Assembly: GCA_963969365.1 (NCBI GenBank)
Contig: OZ017746.1
Coordinates: 682,001-746,000, forward strand
Reading direction: 5' to 3'
Source of the DNA: Asterochloris sp. CNOR1
Taxonomy: Eukaryota > Chlorophyta > Trebouxiophyceae > Trebouxiales > Trebouxiaceae
Length of the DNA stretch: 64,000 nucleotides
Position numbers and translations under genes: made by a program
The notes under the pieces: generated by a model
The model's database searches: none
Told to the model about the DNA's origin: nothing
Seen by the model: only the letters and a program-made list of their open reading frames with translations
Part shown: piece after piece, positions 39,501 to 50,370 of the stretch
Position numbering within the stretch: the stretch's first letter is position 1
Layout of the letters: every line of letters starts with the position of its first letter

Positions 39501-41253
39501 TGGGGGAGGCAACCTCACCTGCTTGCGCTCCAGCAGCAACCCCCTCAGCACCAGAGCCGAGCCCAGCTGAACCCTGCGCATTGGCAGCCCTACCCTCGCC
39601 ATCAGGCATGCCCCCAGGGGCAGCACCAGCAGCCGAGCTCGGGCTGGCACGACCATCCTCAGGTCCTGCCTGGTGCCAGTGTCCACAGAAGAGCTCCAGG
39701 CGCCTCCTGGCAGCAGCAGCAGCTTGGTTCAGGCTGGCATGACAACCTTCAGGAGCACTCTGGAGTGCAACTTCACACGGGAGCACCAGACACCTCCTGG
39801 CAGCAGCACACGCCCAGACTAGGCTGGCATGACACCCCTCTGGAGCCCTCCAGGGCTGGCCCTTATATTCGAGCCTCAGCCACCTCCTGGCAGGAGCACC
39901 AGCGGCGTGCAGGCGCAACTGCAGGTGCCTCAGGCCCGCGCCTACATCACATGTGCCCATCAATGCTGTGCAAAAACTACGCACACAACCAAACTTTGGC
40001 CTTCTGTTGGCCCTGTTGTGCTGCTGCCCAGAGAGTCAGCCTCCTGAACGATCATCCCCTCAAGCTGTCCCACATGCAGCCCCGCAAGCAGCCTCTCAGC
40101 TGCATCTCTACGATGTGCAGGGCCTGACTTGTGTCCTCAACCTGGGCGCCTACCCAGTCAGCCAGACGCAGATGAGCTGGCCATGCTGCAGGCAGAGGCT
40201 GGCCTGCAGGAGTGGGATGCAGTGGACCCTGCAGATCAGGCCCTTGAGGAGCGCCATCAGCCTCAGCGTAGTGAGGCCTCTCAGCCAGGCACACACCGTA
40301 ACGCCTTTTCACTCTTTCAAGAGCAGATTCAGTACCTTCTCAGGGCTTATGGGCCCCTGCCATGGGACACATCATTTTATCAAGCGCAGGCACCTGGGGA
40401 TGTTTGAGTGCACATGTGCACTGTGCAGCAGGTGATGTGAAAACTACCTTGACCAGAGCTGCTCAGCCGCCCCACAGTGTCAACTTGGCTGCAGGTCATA
40501 TGCACTTCACGGCCACAGGTGCAAGGGGAGCTATGGACATGGGCCAGGTGGATGTCGCTGGCTCCCTGGTAGGTCCGCAGGCAGCCTCACACTGAGGCGC
40601 CTCTGAGTCAGAGGGGAGAGGCGTTTGTCAAAAGCCAGTGGCTACAGCTTGATGGTGCCTGCAGGATGCCTTCATGGCTGCCAGGGCCCCAGGCGCAGGC
40701 CAGCAGGCAAACTGCATGGGTGGCAGCACCTTTGAGCAGCAGCAGCCAGGTAAGCAGAGGTGCTGCAGTCAAGAGCCTGTGCTGGATGACAAAGAGCTCC
40801 AGCATTAATTGACTGGCAGGTTGTGCACCTGAGCGTGCCGCAAACCCCTCATCCCCTGCAGGCCTCAGCAGTGGGCGGCTGCTGGGTGGTAGCATTGGCA
40901 CACTGCAGGGGCACCACTACGACGGCAGCCTGCAAGGCAGGGCGCCTTCAGCCAGCAGGGGCTTAGCAAGTGCAAGGCCAAGTAGTGAAGATATCGGCTT
41001 GCCAGCACAGTCAAGCCAGCAGCAGGGGCTGAGGCCACTTGGTAGCTCCTTCAGCCGCCCAGAGCAGTCCAGTCCCCTGCCAGGAGGGCCCAGCAGCAGC
41101 GTGCTGGATGCATGGCAGCCTGGTCCAGCAAGCAGTGTGCGCAAGGCCCCAGTCACCAGAGGCTTAGCACGGCAGCAGCAGCGGCAGCGGCAGTCGAGCA
41201 CCCCAGGGTCGCTCATCAAGCAGATCACAAGGTGTGACACTTTTGTGACGTGA
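33542..41253 (+). CDS. SHOC1: SHOC1/ZIP2-like meiotic XPF-fold protein
   Basis: Plant SHOC1 and yeast Zip2 pair with an ERCC1-like partner (PTD/Spo16) and promote class I crossovers; the XPF-like core is degenerate. Exons: 33542-33700, 33926-34636, 34846-35763, 35974-36315, 36472-36689, 36796-37145, 37467-37693, 38027-38299, 38481-39245, 39414-39924, 40121-about 40407, an exon ending 40568, 40665-40749, 40862-41253; roughly 1750-1800 aa. The match is in the core: PLVISSMPSSLLHVRRGLYE, then VVERDLPLEDMVLS where XPF has its ERK..D site, then YLHCLLCIEG, then an HhH-type end containing FLTTFPSINPIAASHIAALG. The intron after 36689 has a GC donor. The C-terminal tail is low-complexity with Trp-rich repeats. 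The exon junction between 40407 and 40500 is unresolved. The start is uncertain. Confidence 0.85.
39621..39905 (+). repeat. Coding tandem repeat in the SHOC1-like tail
   Basis: About three units of 28 residues (84 bases), each with a GWHD motif near the start and a SWQ(Q/E) motif near the end, spaced by Gly/Pro/His-rich sequence. A shorter Trp-Glu repeat (WEGRDG, WEGQGG) lies in the preceding exon near 38950-39040. Confidence 0.7.
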
Positions 41254-41731
41254 ATGCCCAGCTAATGGCAGTGCGTCTGTTGAACAACGCTGCTAACATT
41301 TGACACTGAAGGTTTGCCATGCGCATGCAGGGTGAGCAAACCAGTCCGCTTTGCACGTCAGCCAATGAGCACGCAGACTCGATTGCACTTCGCAGAGTGT
41401 TAACATAAAATACTTCTCACAAGCAGACACAGCAATATTAAAACAGGATTCAGAGAAAGGGATTGGTTCTGTCTTGACAGCTGGCCTGCTTCTTCAGTCT
41501 GTCATAGGTGTGCTCTCACAAGCTGAAGCGTCATCATTCAGTGTCCAGAACAGACATGCAGGTTCCCCTGAAGATAATAATGAAGGAAACCAAAGCCAGT
41601 CCAGTTGGTCGCAGCGCAGTTTGTCTAGGGCGCCCATGTCACAGGGCTGCCAAAGCGCGCTGTGGCCAGGCAAGTCCTATGTGCAAGGGGCCCTGGCCTG
41701 CTCGCTAGCGCCACAAGGGTCTGTATGCTAT
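41254..41731. other. Intergenic stretch, convergent 3' ends
   Basis: Contains the SHOC1-like 3' UTR and the 3' UTR of the wall-protein gene. An AT-richer patch (41395-41450) is present. The plus-strand frame 41474-41881 overlaps the last exon of the minus gene and is a shadow of it. Confidence 0.4.
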
Positions 41732-44700
41732 CTACAGGTGCCGCCTGCCGAGGATGGGCTGCTCCTCAAGTGTGGCCTTCTGGAAGGTCAGTGGCTGGGG
41801 GACAACAGCTGCAGGGCGGCCCTCGACCAGATAGTCGGCACCATACTGCAGGCAGGGAGCAGCAGAGTCAGCAAGCCCTAGTAGTCTTGTCTGTCAGCAC
41901 AGAGGAAGGGCCAGCGGCTCCCTGCATGCACGCTGTGGCGTGGTCGGAGCCACCCAGATGCGCCCACAGCAGAGCTGGGGGCAGCGACAGCCCAAGCAAC
42001 AGGCTGTCGCTGCACAGGGAGGGCTGTGCCATTACTGAGGTGTAACAGGGCTACCAGCAAACAGGCAGGAGCTCCAGGCTCACCTCATTGACGAACACGG
42101 TGGCCTTGCCAAAGAAGTCCGTGGGGACCTCCACGGAGAAGCTGAATGAGGTGAAGTCGGGGCTGAGCACCGAGAAGTCAGTCAGGTTGTATGTGGCGGG
42201 GCCTGACACAGAGAACATGGCCTCGTCCAGCTCGGGCACCGGCAGGGTGAAGACGACAGCGATGTCAGCGACGTTGCCCTGGGTGATGGCGCCCTCGGAG
42301 GAGCTGTAGAGCACGTCCCTCTGAGCTATCTGGCCCTCCAGCCTGCAGCAGTTGACTGAGACTGTGGAATGGCAGTTCTGTAAGGGCGCAGGCTAGAGAG
42401 CTCTGCTCAGCAGTGCAGCTACGTCCCTAGAACTTGGCAGGGGTCGGCTCACGCAGCACACACCACAGAGCAGGGTTGAATTTAGCGCCGGCACACAGTG
42501 TATATGCTTGGTGTGGCAAGGACTTTCGAGCTGCCCTGCTGACACTGCAGCACCACAGGCATGACCCAGCTGGGCATGGAGCTCACCTGTGGGGCTGGGA
42601 CACCTGGACCACTGAGGTGTTGAAGGGAGCCCCGCAAGCATCCACAATGTTGCCGCCAGCCGCCACAAAGATGACAGTTTCATTGTTCACGAAGGGCTCG
42701 CTCTGGTTGACAAAACCCTTGACGTTGTACAGAGCGCAGTTGGGGGACACCTGCAGGCGATCATAACCCAGAGTGAGTATCCCTCGCACACCCCCTTTGC
42801 AGCTGGTGCTCATGCAGAAGCTCAAGCAATATGACCAGCTGGGTAGCTGCCACCTTGGTGTCACCAGCTGCCCTGGCACAGAGGAACTTCTGAGATGCAG
42901 CAGAAGAGGCAGGAGCCTCCCTCACCTGCTGCACTGAGGTGATGCTGCCCTCGGTGTTCATGGGCGCGCCAGTGTTGGGGTCAGTCTGGGTGCTGAACAC
43001 GCGAACCTGGGAAGGTGACAGGCCAGCAGTGGGGTGGGAGAAGGTGAAGTAGGAGTCGAACAGGATGGCCTCGCTGGTTGTGCTGTTGTATGCTGTGCTC
43101 AGCACCTGAATCTTGACAGTGGCTGGAATGGACTTGTCCTGCAGGGAACACAGGGGACAAAAAGTCAAAAAGGTGGCTGTGGGCTGCAGGATCTCCACTG
43201 TGCATTGTGGTGTGCATCCCAGGCACGCAGCACATGGCACAGCCATCCCCTGTGCTGGTCATCCTGCATCTGAGCACGCAGCATAGGCATGCACAGGCAG
43301 CACCAACCATGAATGATCGAAAGTGCCAGACAGGCAGTAGATGCAGGAAGGAGCTGGGGGCTGACAGCTTTCGTCGTGTCTGCTCACCACTGCCGCGCAC
43401 GAGCATGCTGGCACTGGAGGAGGGCTGGGAGGAGCTGGTGGAGGAGAGGGAGGTGCTGGGATGGGTGCAGGTGCGCCAACGCTGCCTGGGACGTAGGGCT
43501 GCACCAGACCGCTCCTGCATCAAGCAGGCAGCGTTCTCAGCAACAGCCGTGCTGTGGCCCTGGGGGCTGCCTGGCACGGTGCACAGCTGGAGGTGGCCAC
43601 AGCCAAAACAAATGAAGCTGGCCCCAGGACACAGCACCGTTGAGGCTGGCTGAGCACGCCAGCGAAGACGACAGGACCAAGGTCTGCACCTGAAGTAGGT
43701 TGAAGGCCCGGGGGCAGAGGCATAGGCCTTGGCGACAGTGGCCAGCTGGCTGAGCTCAGGGGCGGTGGCAGGGACAGCGGCAGGCATGACGACTGAGGGC
43801 GCTGGGACACCTGCAGGGCAAGTGAGACACACACATGGGTCACAGGCACAATCAGCAGAAGCTGGCATTGCCAGGCCATGGGCAGACAGGCCAGAGCCCT
43901 GACTGCAGCAGGACGGGAGCAGTTCCATTCCTTGACGAGGACAAGGGAGAGCCATCACACACAAAGGGCAGCGCATCAGCTGTAATGGGCCCAGCGCTCT
44001 CGGCGGCAGTGATCAAAGACAAGGCACGTTCAAGGGCGAGCGTTTGAAGTCAAGGTGGAGCCATGCGGCAGAGGGCAGAATGAGTCAGGAGGGAGAGGGG
44101 ATCATTCGTGCTGCTAGGCTGTGTGGTGCAGTGGGCCAGGCTGCTGCAATCATCCCTGGAACAGGCGGGCGCTCCTGAACCTGACTGGGAGCCCTGCGAC
44201 AGAGGAGCAGGACACGCTTCAAGCACAGCTGCTTTGCTGCCGCCTTGAGGCACGCCGCCCTGCCTCCCTCTGTGCAGCCCAGCTCCCAGCAGCGACGCAG
44301 GCAGAACGCTCACCGTAGACAGGCACGGGCCCCTGAGCTGCGCCGTAGGAGCCCACAATGGGGTAGGCCGGGGTGTACAGGCCAGCAAAGCCAGGCTCGG
44401 GTGCCTGTGCGTAGGCAGCGATGGGCCTGGCCAGGCCGCCTGCGTAAGGCGCAGCGACTGCGCCGTAGGCTGCAGGCGCTGTGGCACCGTGATACGGTAC
44501 AGGTGCCTTGGCATTGTAGTAAGGCGCTGGCGCCGTGGCACCATAGTATGGCGCAGGAGCTGCGACACCATAAGCTGCAGGCAGAACAGCAAGTCAGGGA
44601 CATGCTGTAGGAGGGGGCCATGCAGCCAACAGCTCTGCTGGGTAGCATGAGCCAATGTTTGGGCCCGCAACACGGCACAGCCTGGCAGGCTGCTCACCTG

Positions 44701-47700
44701 CTGGCACAGGCGGTGCCGGGAAGTTGATGGTGGGGCGGGCGCTGTAGGCATTGGGGCCAGGGGCGATGGGCGCAAAGTAGGCCAGCTCATCAAATCCTGG
44801 CTGGGCAGCGGGCCCTGGCACAGGTGCCACCACCTCGTACACTGGCAGGTACCGAGCTGCAGACTTGCCAAATCTGCAGGGACAGGCCGTGAGGGGGGTC
44901 AGCTATCCGGGCATCATGCACCAGCAGGCAATGGCCAGCTGAGATCTGAGTAGGCACGCCCGACAAAGTCAGTCCCAGCTTCTGAGCTGGCACATGCTGG
45001 GCAGCACCGCCTGAGCTGCCGGCCCCAAGACGGAGGCACCTGCGGCCAGAGGCAGCGCAGGTTCTGTCTTGCACTCACGTGACAGGGAAGGGGCCCCCAA
45101 CGTAGGTGATGGGGCGGCCAGGTGCGTATGCCACCGGGGGCACAGCCACGCGGGGAGGGACGACACCGTCCACGGCTGGGACAGGGGCCAGCCCATATGC
45201 CACCGGGATGATGTCTGGCAGTGGCACCGAGCTTGCACCGTATGGGCCTGCGCCTGCAGATGGGCAGCATGCCAGCCAGCGTTGCAGCCAGCACAAGCTC
45301 CCAAACACCACGTCAGTGAACACCACCTGCATTCATCCTGCCAAGCTGCGGTGTAGGCATGGGTGCACGCTGCCCTCACCTGCAGGTGCTGTGGCTTGTG
45401 CCACGCCAGGTGCGCTGCCAGCAGCCAGCGAAGCATAGGCCAGAGGAGCTGAAGCGGGGGCGACGCCAGGGGCAGGCACGAGGTACCCGCTGGTGGTGCC
45501 AGCAGGGGTGGACAAGATGGGCAGCACAGACACGCCAGGGGCTGGCGCAGGGGCTGCACTGGCTGCCAGGGCGCTGCTGACGGGCTCGCTCCCGCTGGGG
45601 GCGATGCTGGGAGCCCCGCTGCCGGCTGCTGCCTGTGTGGGGGCCTCTGCTGCCTTCGCAGGTGCCACAGCTGGGGTTGCAGCTGCGACAGGGGCTGTCG
45701 ACACCTCTGTGGCTGCGGGTGCAGGGGCTGGCGCTGCTGCTGCGCCGGGGGCCTCTGTAGCTGCCACGGCAGACTCGACGGGGGCCTCTGCTGGTGAGAA
45801 AGCTGCCCCAGCTGGTGTGGGCACCAGGACAGCTGCAATGAGGGGCGCCTCACCAGGAGCGGTGTAAGCAGGACCAAGGGGGACAGCCAGCGTGGGGCCC
45901 TGCACCGCCAGGAGCACAGGGGTAATTGACATTCACCATGGCTGAAAGTGTTCAGCTGCAACTGGTTCAGCAAGGGCGACTCCTGGAGCTGGCTGGGCAT
46001 GCCAACCAATGAAGGCCACCATGACACCAGCCGACACTCGGATGCACAGCACTGCTGCTCACCTCTGCGGGTGTGGAGGCCACAGGTGCCGCCAGAGGTG
46101 CTCCCAGCGGGGCAGACGTTGCCTGCTGCTCTGGCAGGAGGATGATGGGCCCAGAGGAGTTGGCCTCCTGGATGGTGACAGGCGGGCGGGGCGCTGATGT
46201 CACCACAGGGGGTGGCGTGGGTGCTGAGGGAGGCTGGGCATAGACATTGAGCTGGCTGGTGCTGACCGTGAGGGGGAAGAAGCTCTGCAGGCAGGCCACA
46301 GGGGGTGTGTTCAGCTCAGACCAAATAGCAGTGGTCTGCTGCCATCACCAGATGCACACATCAAGCGATGCCTCGTGAGCACTGCTGCACAGCATGTGTC
46401 CTGTGCAGGTCTACTGGCAATATGGAATGTTCGGCAAAGAAGCTAATCTGCAGACCCCATCTGCGACACAGCAGGCAGGTCACTCCCACAGCCTTAGCCC
46501 TGCCTACACCCGCAGCAGTGCCGCAGCAGCCCAGTGCCTCACTCGGAGAATCGGGGAGGCGCCAAAGATGTTCTGCGGCTGCTGGTTGAGCTGCTGCTGG
46601 AACTGCTGGGCCAGGTCAAGATCCCTGAAGATGACGGCAGTGCTCAGGTCAATTCCCTGCCCATTGGCTGCCAGGGCAGGGGTGATGAGAGTGGACTCAA
46701 CAGTGACGCCAGCTGCGTTGGAGATGGCCAGCTCTGTGAAGTAGATGACATTCTGCACAACAGGGTTGAAGGGGGACAGCTTGCTGTAGGTCGCCAGGAA
46801 GGTCACATTGCCCTGAGGCAGGAAGCTCAGTGTGGAGCCGCCCAGGGACTCGATGCCTGCGCCACCAGAGACGGGGGTGCCTGCAGGGGCAGGGAGGTGG
46901 GCCTGATGACACTGGCAGGCAACTGAGGGTGTGCAATGTTTTGAGATGCCAGACAAAGGCTCTCAAGCTTTTGGGCTGCCAGATCTTGCCAGCACTCAGG
47001 TGTGGTTAGCTGCAGGGCTGGGGTGCAGGCACAGGCTGAACAGACGTGGCCAGCACGACTGCCAAGCTCTTTTGTCGCGGGGGACTGGCAGGCAAGTGCG
47101 GCGCGAGTGACAGGCGGCAGCTGTGCGCACCTGCGGGGGCCGCTGCAGCTGTGGCATTGCATGCGGTGAAGGTGCCCGCAGGGTGGGTGAAGGCTTCGAT
47201 GACTGTCAAGTCAGTGATGTTGGCGCCCTTCCAGCTGAGCACAGCCCTCTGCAGGCAATGCCATGCATTGCTCAGCAAGCACTACACTGACCTGGACGGC
47301 AAGCTTCAGCACAGGTGTGTGCCTGCTGAGAGCGCTTGCACGAAAGAGGCACACAGCCAGCTGATCTAAAAAAAGGCTGAGCAGTCCCTGCGCTGAAGCT
47401 GGGCATGTGCAGATCCAGGCAGGGCTAGCCCACCGACTGGGCTGCGGTCAGGTCGGTGTTGTAATTGACACCAATGGCGATGTAGCCTGGCTCATTCACT
47501 GAGTAGGAGCCCTGCCCAACGCCTGCCTTTGTGTGGCCACCTGCAGCAGCCAGGAAGTCATCACCTTGGGCTGTGCCATCACAGCCCCTGCAGCACGCAG
47601 GCGAACGCACAGCCCTACACAGCTTCCTCCAACAGCGTGCTTCTGAAGCGGCCCAAACAGCTCACCAGCCTGGTCTATGAGCAGCTGATTATTGACCCAG

Positions 47701-48641
47701 AGCTGGGCACCCTGAATGGTGTCCAGCTGGAAGGTGTAGTTCCCAGCTGCAGCCACGTAGAGGCTGCCAGTGTACCTGCAGCACACAAGAGGCTGCACGA
47801 CCTGCTGCAGGCAGTGGGCAGGGCTCTGCAGCTGTGAGGGCAAGGACCACAACTGGGTGATACCACCGCCATCCGGATACATGCTGATGCTGTCGAACAG
47901 CCAGACCGGGCTATCAACACAGGCGAGCCAGATTCACAGCCTGACCTAGCAGCAAAGTTGCCTCCCAAGCCGTTGGGGAGGGACCACTCGCTCTGGGTAT
48001 GGTTGATGCCTGATTCAAACCGGCCAATGGTGGGCACATCAGAGGTGACGTTGGGGAAGGTAGGAGCCTACACGGAGCAGACGTGCACCTGACTTTGCCA
48101 GCTGCCACCTCAGCAGAGTGTGGTGCCACAACGTGCTACCACCCAGGCAGAAGCATCATCCTTTTGACCAGCCCTCAGCTCAGCAGAGAATGAAGGGGGA
48201 TAGCTGGCAATCAAAGGTGGACCCACCGTCCAGTTAGCAAAGTAGAGGCCTACAAGACCAGGTGCGAGGCCCTGGAGGGGTGGGACATAAGAGCCCATGG
48301 TGGGGAGAGCACAGTCCACGGACTCTGGCTGAACGTTTCCATTGGCTGCAGGGGCACGTGAACTGTTGCATGCCTGACTCAGGCAGTAGGCTGTGTACAG
48401 CACAGGTGATACGAGGCAGGTCTGGGAGGCAGGGCAGCTGGCATGCCCAGGGCTAGCCCAGTCAAACGCCCATTCATGCCTCCTGGGCTTGGCGGTGATG
48501 AGCCATCCCATGTCATGTCTGACCGGTCTGCAGCAGCGTGTGATGGATGACAAGCAAGGCTAACTTACCTGCTTGTGCGCGGCAGGCTGCAGCGGCACAC
48601 AAGGTCGCCAGCACCCGCAGGAGAGCTCGCTGACCAGCCAT
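41732..48641 (-). CDS. Secreted PA14-domain hydroxyproline-rich glycoprotein
   Basis: Eighteen exons: 48641-48569, 48390-48227, 48067-47946, 47775-47666, 47540-47434, 47248-47131, 46880-46543, 46284-46063, 45899-45380, 45253-45079, 44873-44698, 44574-44314, 43810-43690, 43514-43388, 43138-42926, 42750-42587, 42342-42084, 41845-41732; 1127 aa in frame. The N-terminus is a signal peptide (LLRVLATLCAAAACRAQA). A PA14-type domain follows (GLVGLYFANWT, GRFESGINHTQSEWSLP, YVAAAGNYTFQLDT, LWVNNQLLID), a beta-sandwich fold found in adhesins and glycosidases. Next come an unassigned beta-rich part, a long Pro/Ala/Ser/Thr linker, Tyr-rich repeats (APAPYYGATAP), one PPSPPPAPPSPPP motif typical of wall glycoproteins, and a beta-rich C-terminal region with several N-glycosylation sequons. 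Role in wall or surface binding is inferred from architecture. Product name unknown. Confidence 0.85.
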
Positions 48642-49869
48642 GGCTGCCAGCCCTACAAGATATCACAGGGGACCTTCCCTGCAGTTCACCAGGACCCAAT
48701 AGCTCAATTCAACGTGCACCATCTGGCTGGATGGAGGGGGATGAATGCAATGCCATGCCGTTAGCTTTATCGGTCCGTCAAGGCCTCGAAACGGCTGGCA
48801 GACTCAGACTGAATCTGCAGTGAAGCCTTCGAAGGCTGCTCTGTGAGGCGCCTGCCACAGCCATGGCCTGAGCATTTAGTCATAGACCCGTTTGCTGCAG
48901 CCCTGCCTGACCAACGGCACTGGGGCCATTGAGCAGCAAGGCACCATCGCTGACGATCGCTGAATGCTTTGCTACTCCTTGGCACCACCACATGCTGCAT
49001 GCTGCCAGGCTGTCCATGCCAGCCTGATGCTGCCAATGCAGCTGGCACATCTTGATACTGATAGCTGAGGCTGATAGCTGATTGCAGCAAGGCACGCCGT
49101 CAACGTCACAAAACTTCACCTGGGCACTCCTTGATCGAGGGTCACAGGGGACAGAGCGGTAGGGTGAGTGGGCAGGCGCCTGCGCAGCCAACGTCAGCAA
49201 GCCCAATCGATGGCTGAAGAACGCCACGCGAGGTCTGATTTTAAGTACCCCTTTTCCTGCTTTCTCTGTGATACCAATGCTGCTCGAGCCAACTCATCGC
49301 CCAATGATGAGAGCTTCGGACCCACCAGGGGTAGATTGAGTGTGGTGACTGCTTGAGTACTAGGCATGCCGGCTCTGCACAGCTGCTGCTTCTTCCTTCA
49401 TCAAGCATGCCTAGCTGACACATGACACAACAAGCCACTTGATTGTATTTGACAGCCTGCTAATGCCTCGAGTCTGCATGCTGGGCTCCTGCGTCTCGCC
49501 ACCTGTCAACATGCCAGAGTCAAAGTTGCCTGAACGCTGGAGCGCTGGGTGCTCAGCTGCAGTCGTACGAGCTTTGGGGTGGCACATGCAGCCCTTGCTT
49601 GTGCAGTCCTGTGCTGCAGGCCTTCATCAGCAGTGGGTGACCCTTGCATGAGCAGCAGAAACACCAAACATGCATAACACATGGCCCCTGCAATGGCACT
49701 TCTGTACCAAAGGGGACCAGCAGGGGAGATGCAGTACTGTTTTGCTGTTGACAGAGCTCACAGTCTGCCAAGGAGTTGAGCACAGGTTGATCTCAGGAAG
49801 TCAGCTAGATACTCCTCTGGCAAAGGGCGACAAAAGGGGGTCAAGGAAGCGGGGCCATCACAGGCACTA
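48642..49869. other. Stretch without a firm gene
   Basis: The wall-protein promoter should be here. The frame 48880-49227 (minus) looks weakly coding at its start, but I could not support exons or a family. No RNA gene, transposon or array is visible. Confidence 0.35.
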
Positions 49870-50170
49870 TCACAGCAGCCTTGAAGCAGCATCATGCGCA
49901 AGGGCTGGCTTGGTGCTGTCAGGCTGTGAGATTCCCCACTCGAAGCTGCAGCCGTTTGGCAGGAAGCCCAAGCGTCCCAAACTGCACTTAGCTGCAGGCT
50001 AGAGGATGATGTCTCATATCTTCCTGCAATACCAGAAAGGCAGGCGAAGATGTTGCAGTGCATTCAGCCCCCCCCTGAATGTCCCGCATGCACTGTGGCC
50101 AGGTGCTCATCCTCTTGCCCTTGCCATCCTGCTCCATGCTGTTCACGAAGATCTGGCTGAGTCTCTTCAT
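49870..50170 (-). CDS. Small unrecognised protein (about 62 aa)
   Basis: Exon 1 (50170-50094) starts MKRLSQIFVNSMEQDGKG and is followed in phase by exon 2 (49981-49870), which contains GRLGFLPNGCSFEWGIS and ends in a stop. Both parts have GC-rich third codon positions. The splice (phase 2, GTGCAT donor, TGCAG acceptor) is inferred. I do not recognise the family. It could be the end of a larger gene whose upstream exons I missed, but the space before the minisatellite is small. Confidence 0.35.
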
Positions 50171-50263
50171 GTTGCCTCAAATGACAGTCCAGCTGCATTC
50201 TGAGCACTGAGTGAGGGAGATGGAAGGAGGCCAGATCATGAGACATAGGCTGAAGGTCTAGGT

Positions 50264-50370
50264 TATGCTGTTTGCAATGGTGGATGCTGTTTGCACTGGT
50301 GTATGCTGTTTGCACTGGTGTATGCTGTTTGCAAGGCTATGCTGATGCAAGGCTATGCTGAATGCAAGGC
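50264..50370 (+). repeat. 19-base minisatellite
   Basis: About six tandem units of GCTGTTTGCACTGGTGTAT and shorter variants (GCTGTTTGCAAGGCTAT, GCTGATGCAAGGCTAT). Two central units (50286-50304 and 50305-50323) are identical. The last unit contains the ATG chosen for the RNA methyltransferase gene. Confidence 0.85.

Noticed and set aside
38500-41253. A separate gene for the repeat-rich 3' part of the SHOC1-like locus
   Set aside because: The exons at 38481, 39414 and 40121 join in phase to the core. A separate gene is not excluded for the part after 40407, where one junction is unresolved.
41474-41881. Plus-strand open frame of 135 codons that looks coding
   Set aside because: It is the mirror of the last exon of the wall-protein gene, whose minus-strand reading joins in phase and ends in a stop at 41732.
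43207-43653. Long plus-strand frame opposite the wall-protein gene
   Set aside because: Overlaps the exon with the PPSPPPAPPSPPP motif on the minus strand, which has the needed phase on both sides.
45493-45867. Plus-strand Ala/Gly-rich open frame
   Set aside because: Shadow of the Pro/Ala-rich exon 45899-45380 on the minus strand; low-complexity GC-rich sequence opens all frames.
48880-49227. Minus-strand frame 115 codons long
   Set aside because: Only its first third looks coding; no firm donor, acceptor or homology could be found.
50264-50370. Repeat array considered as a CRISPR array
   Set aside because: Units are directly adjacent with no spacers, and the DNA is a eukaryotic nuclear genome; it is a minisatellite.
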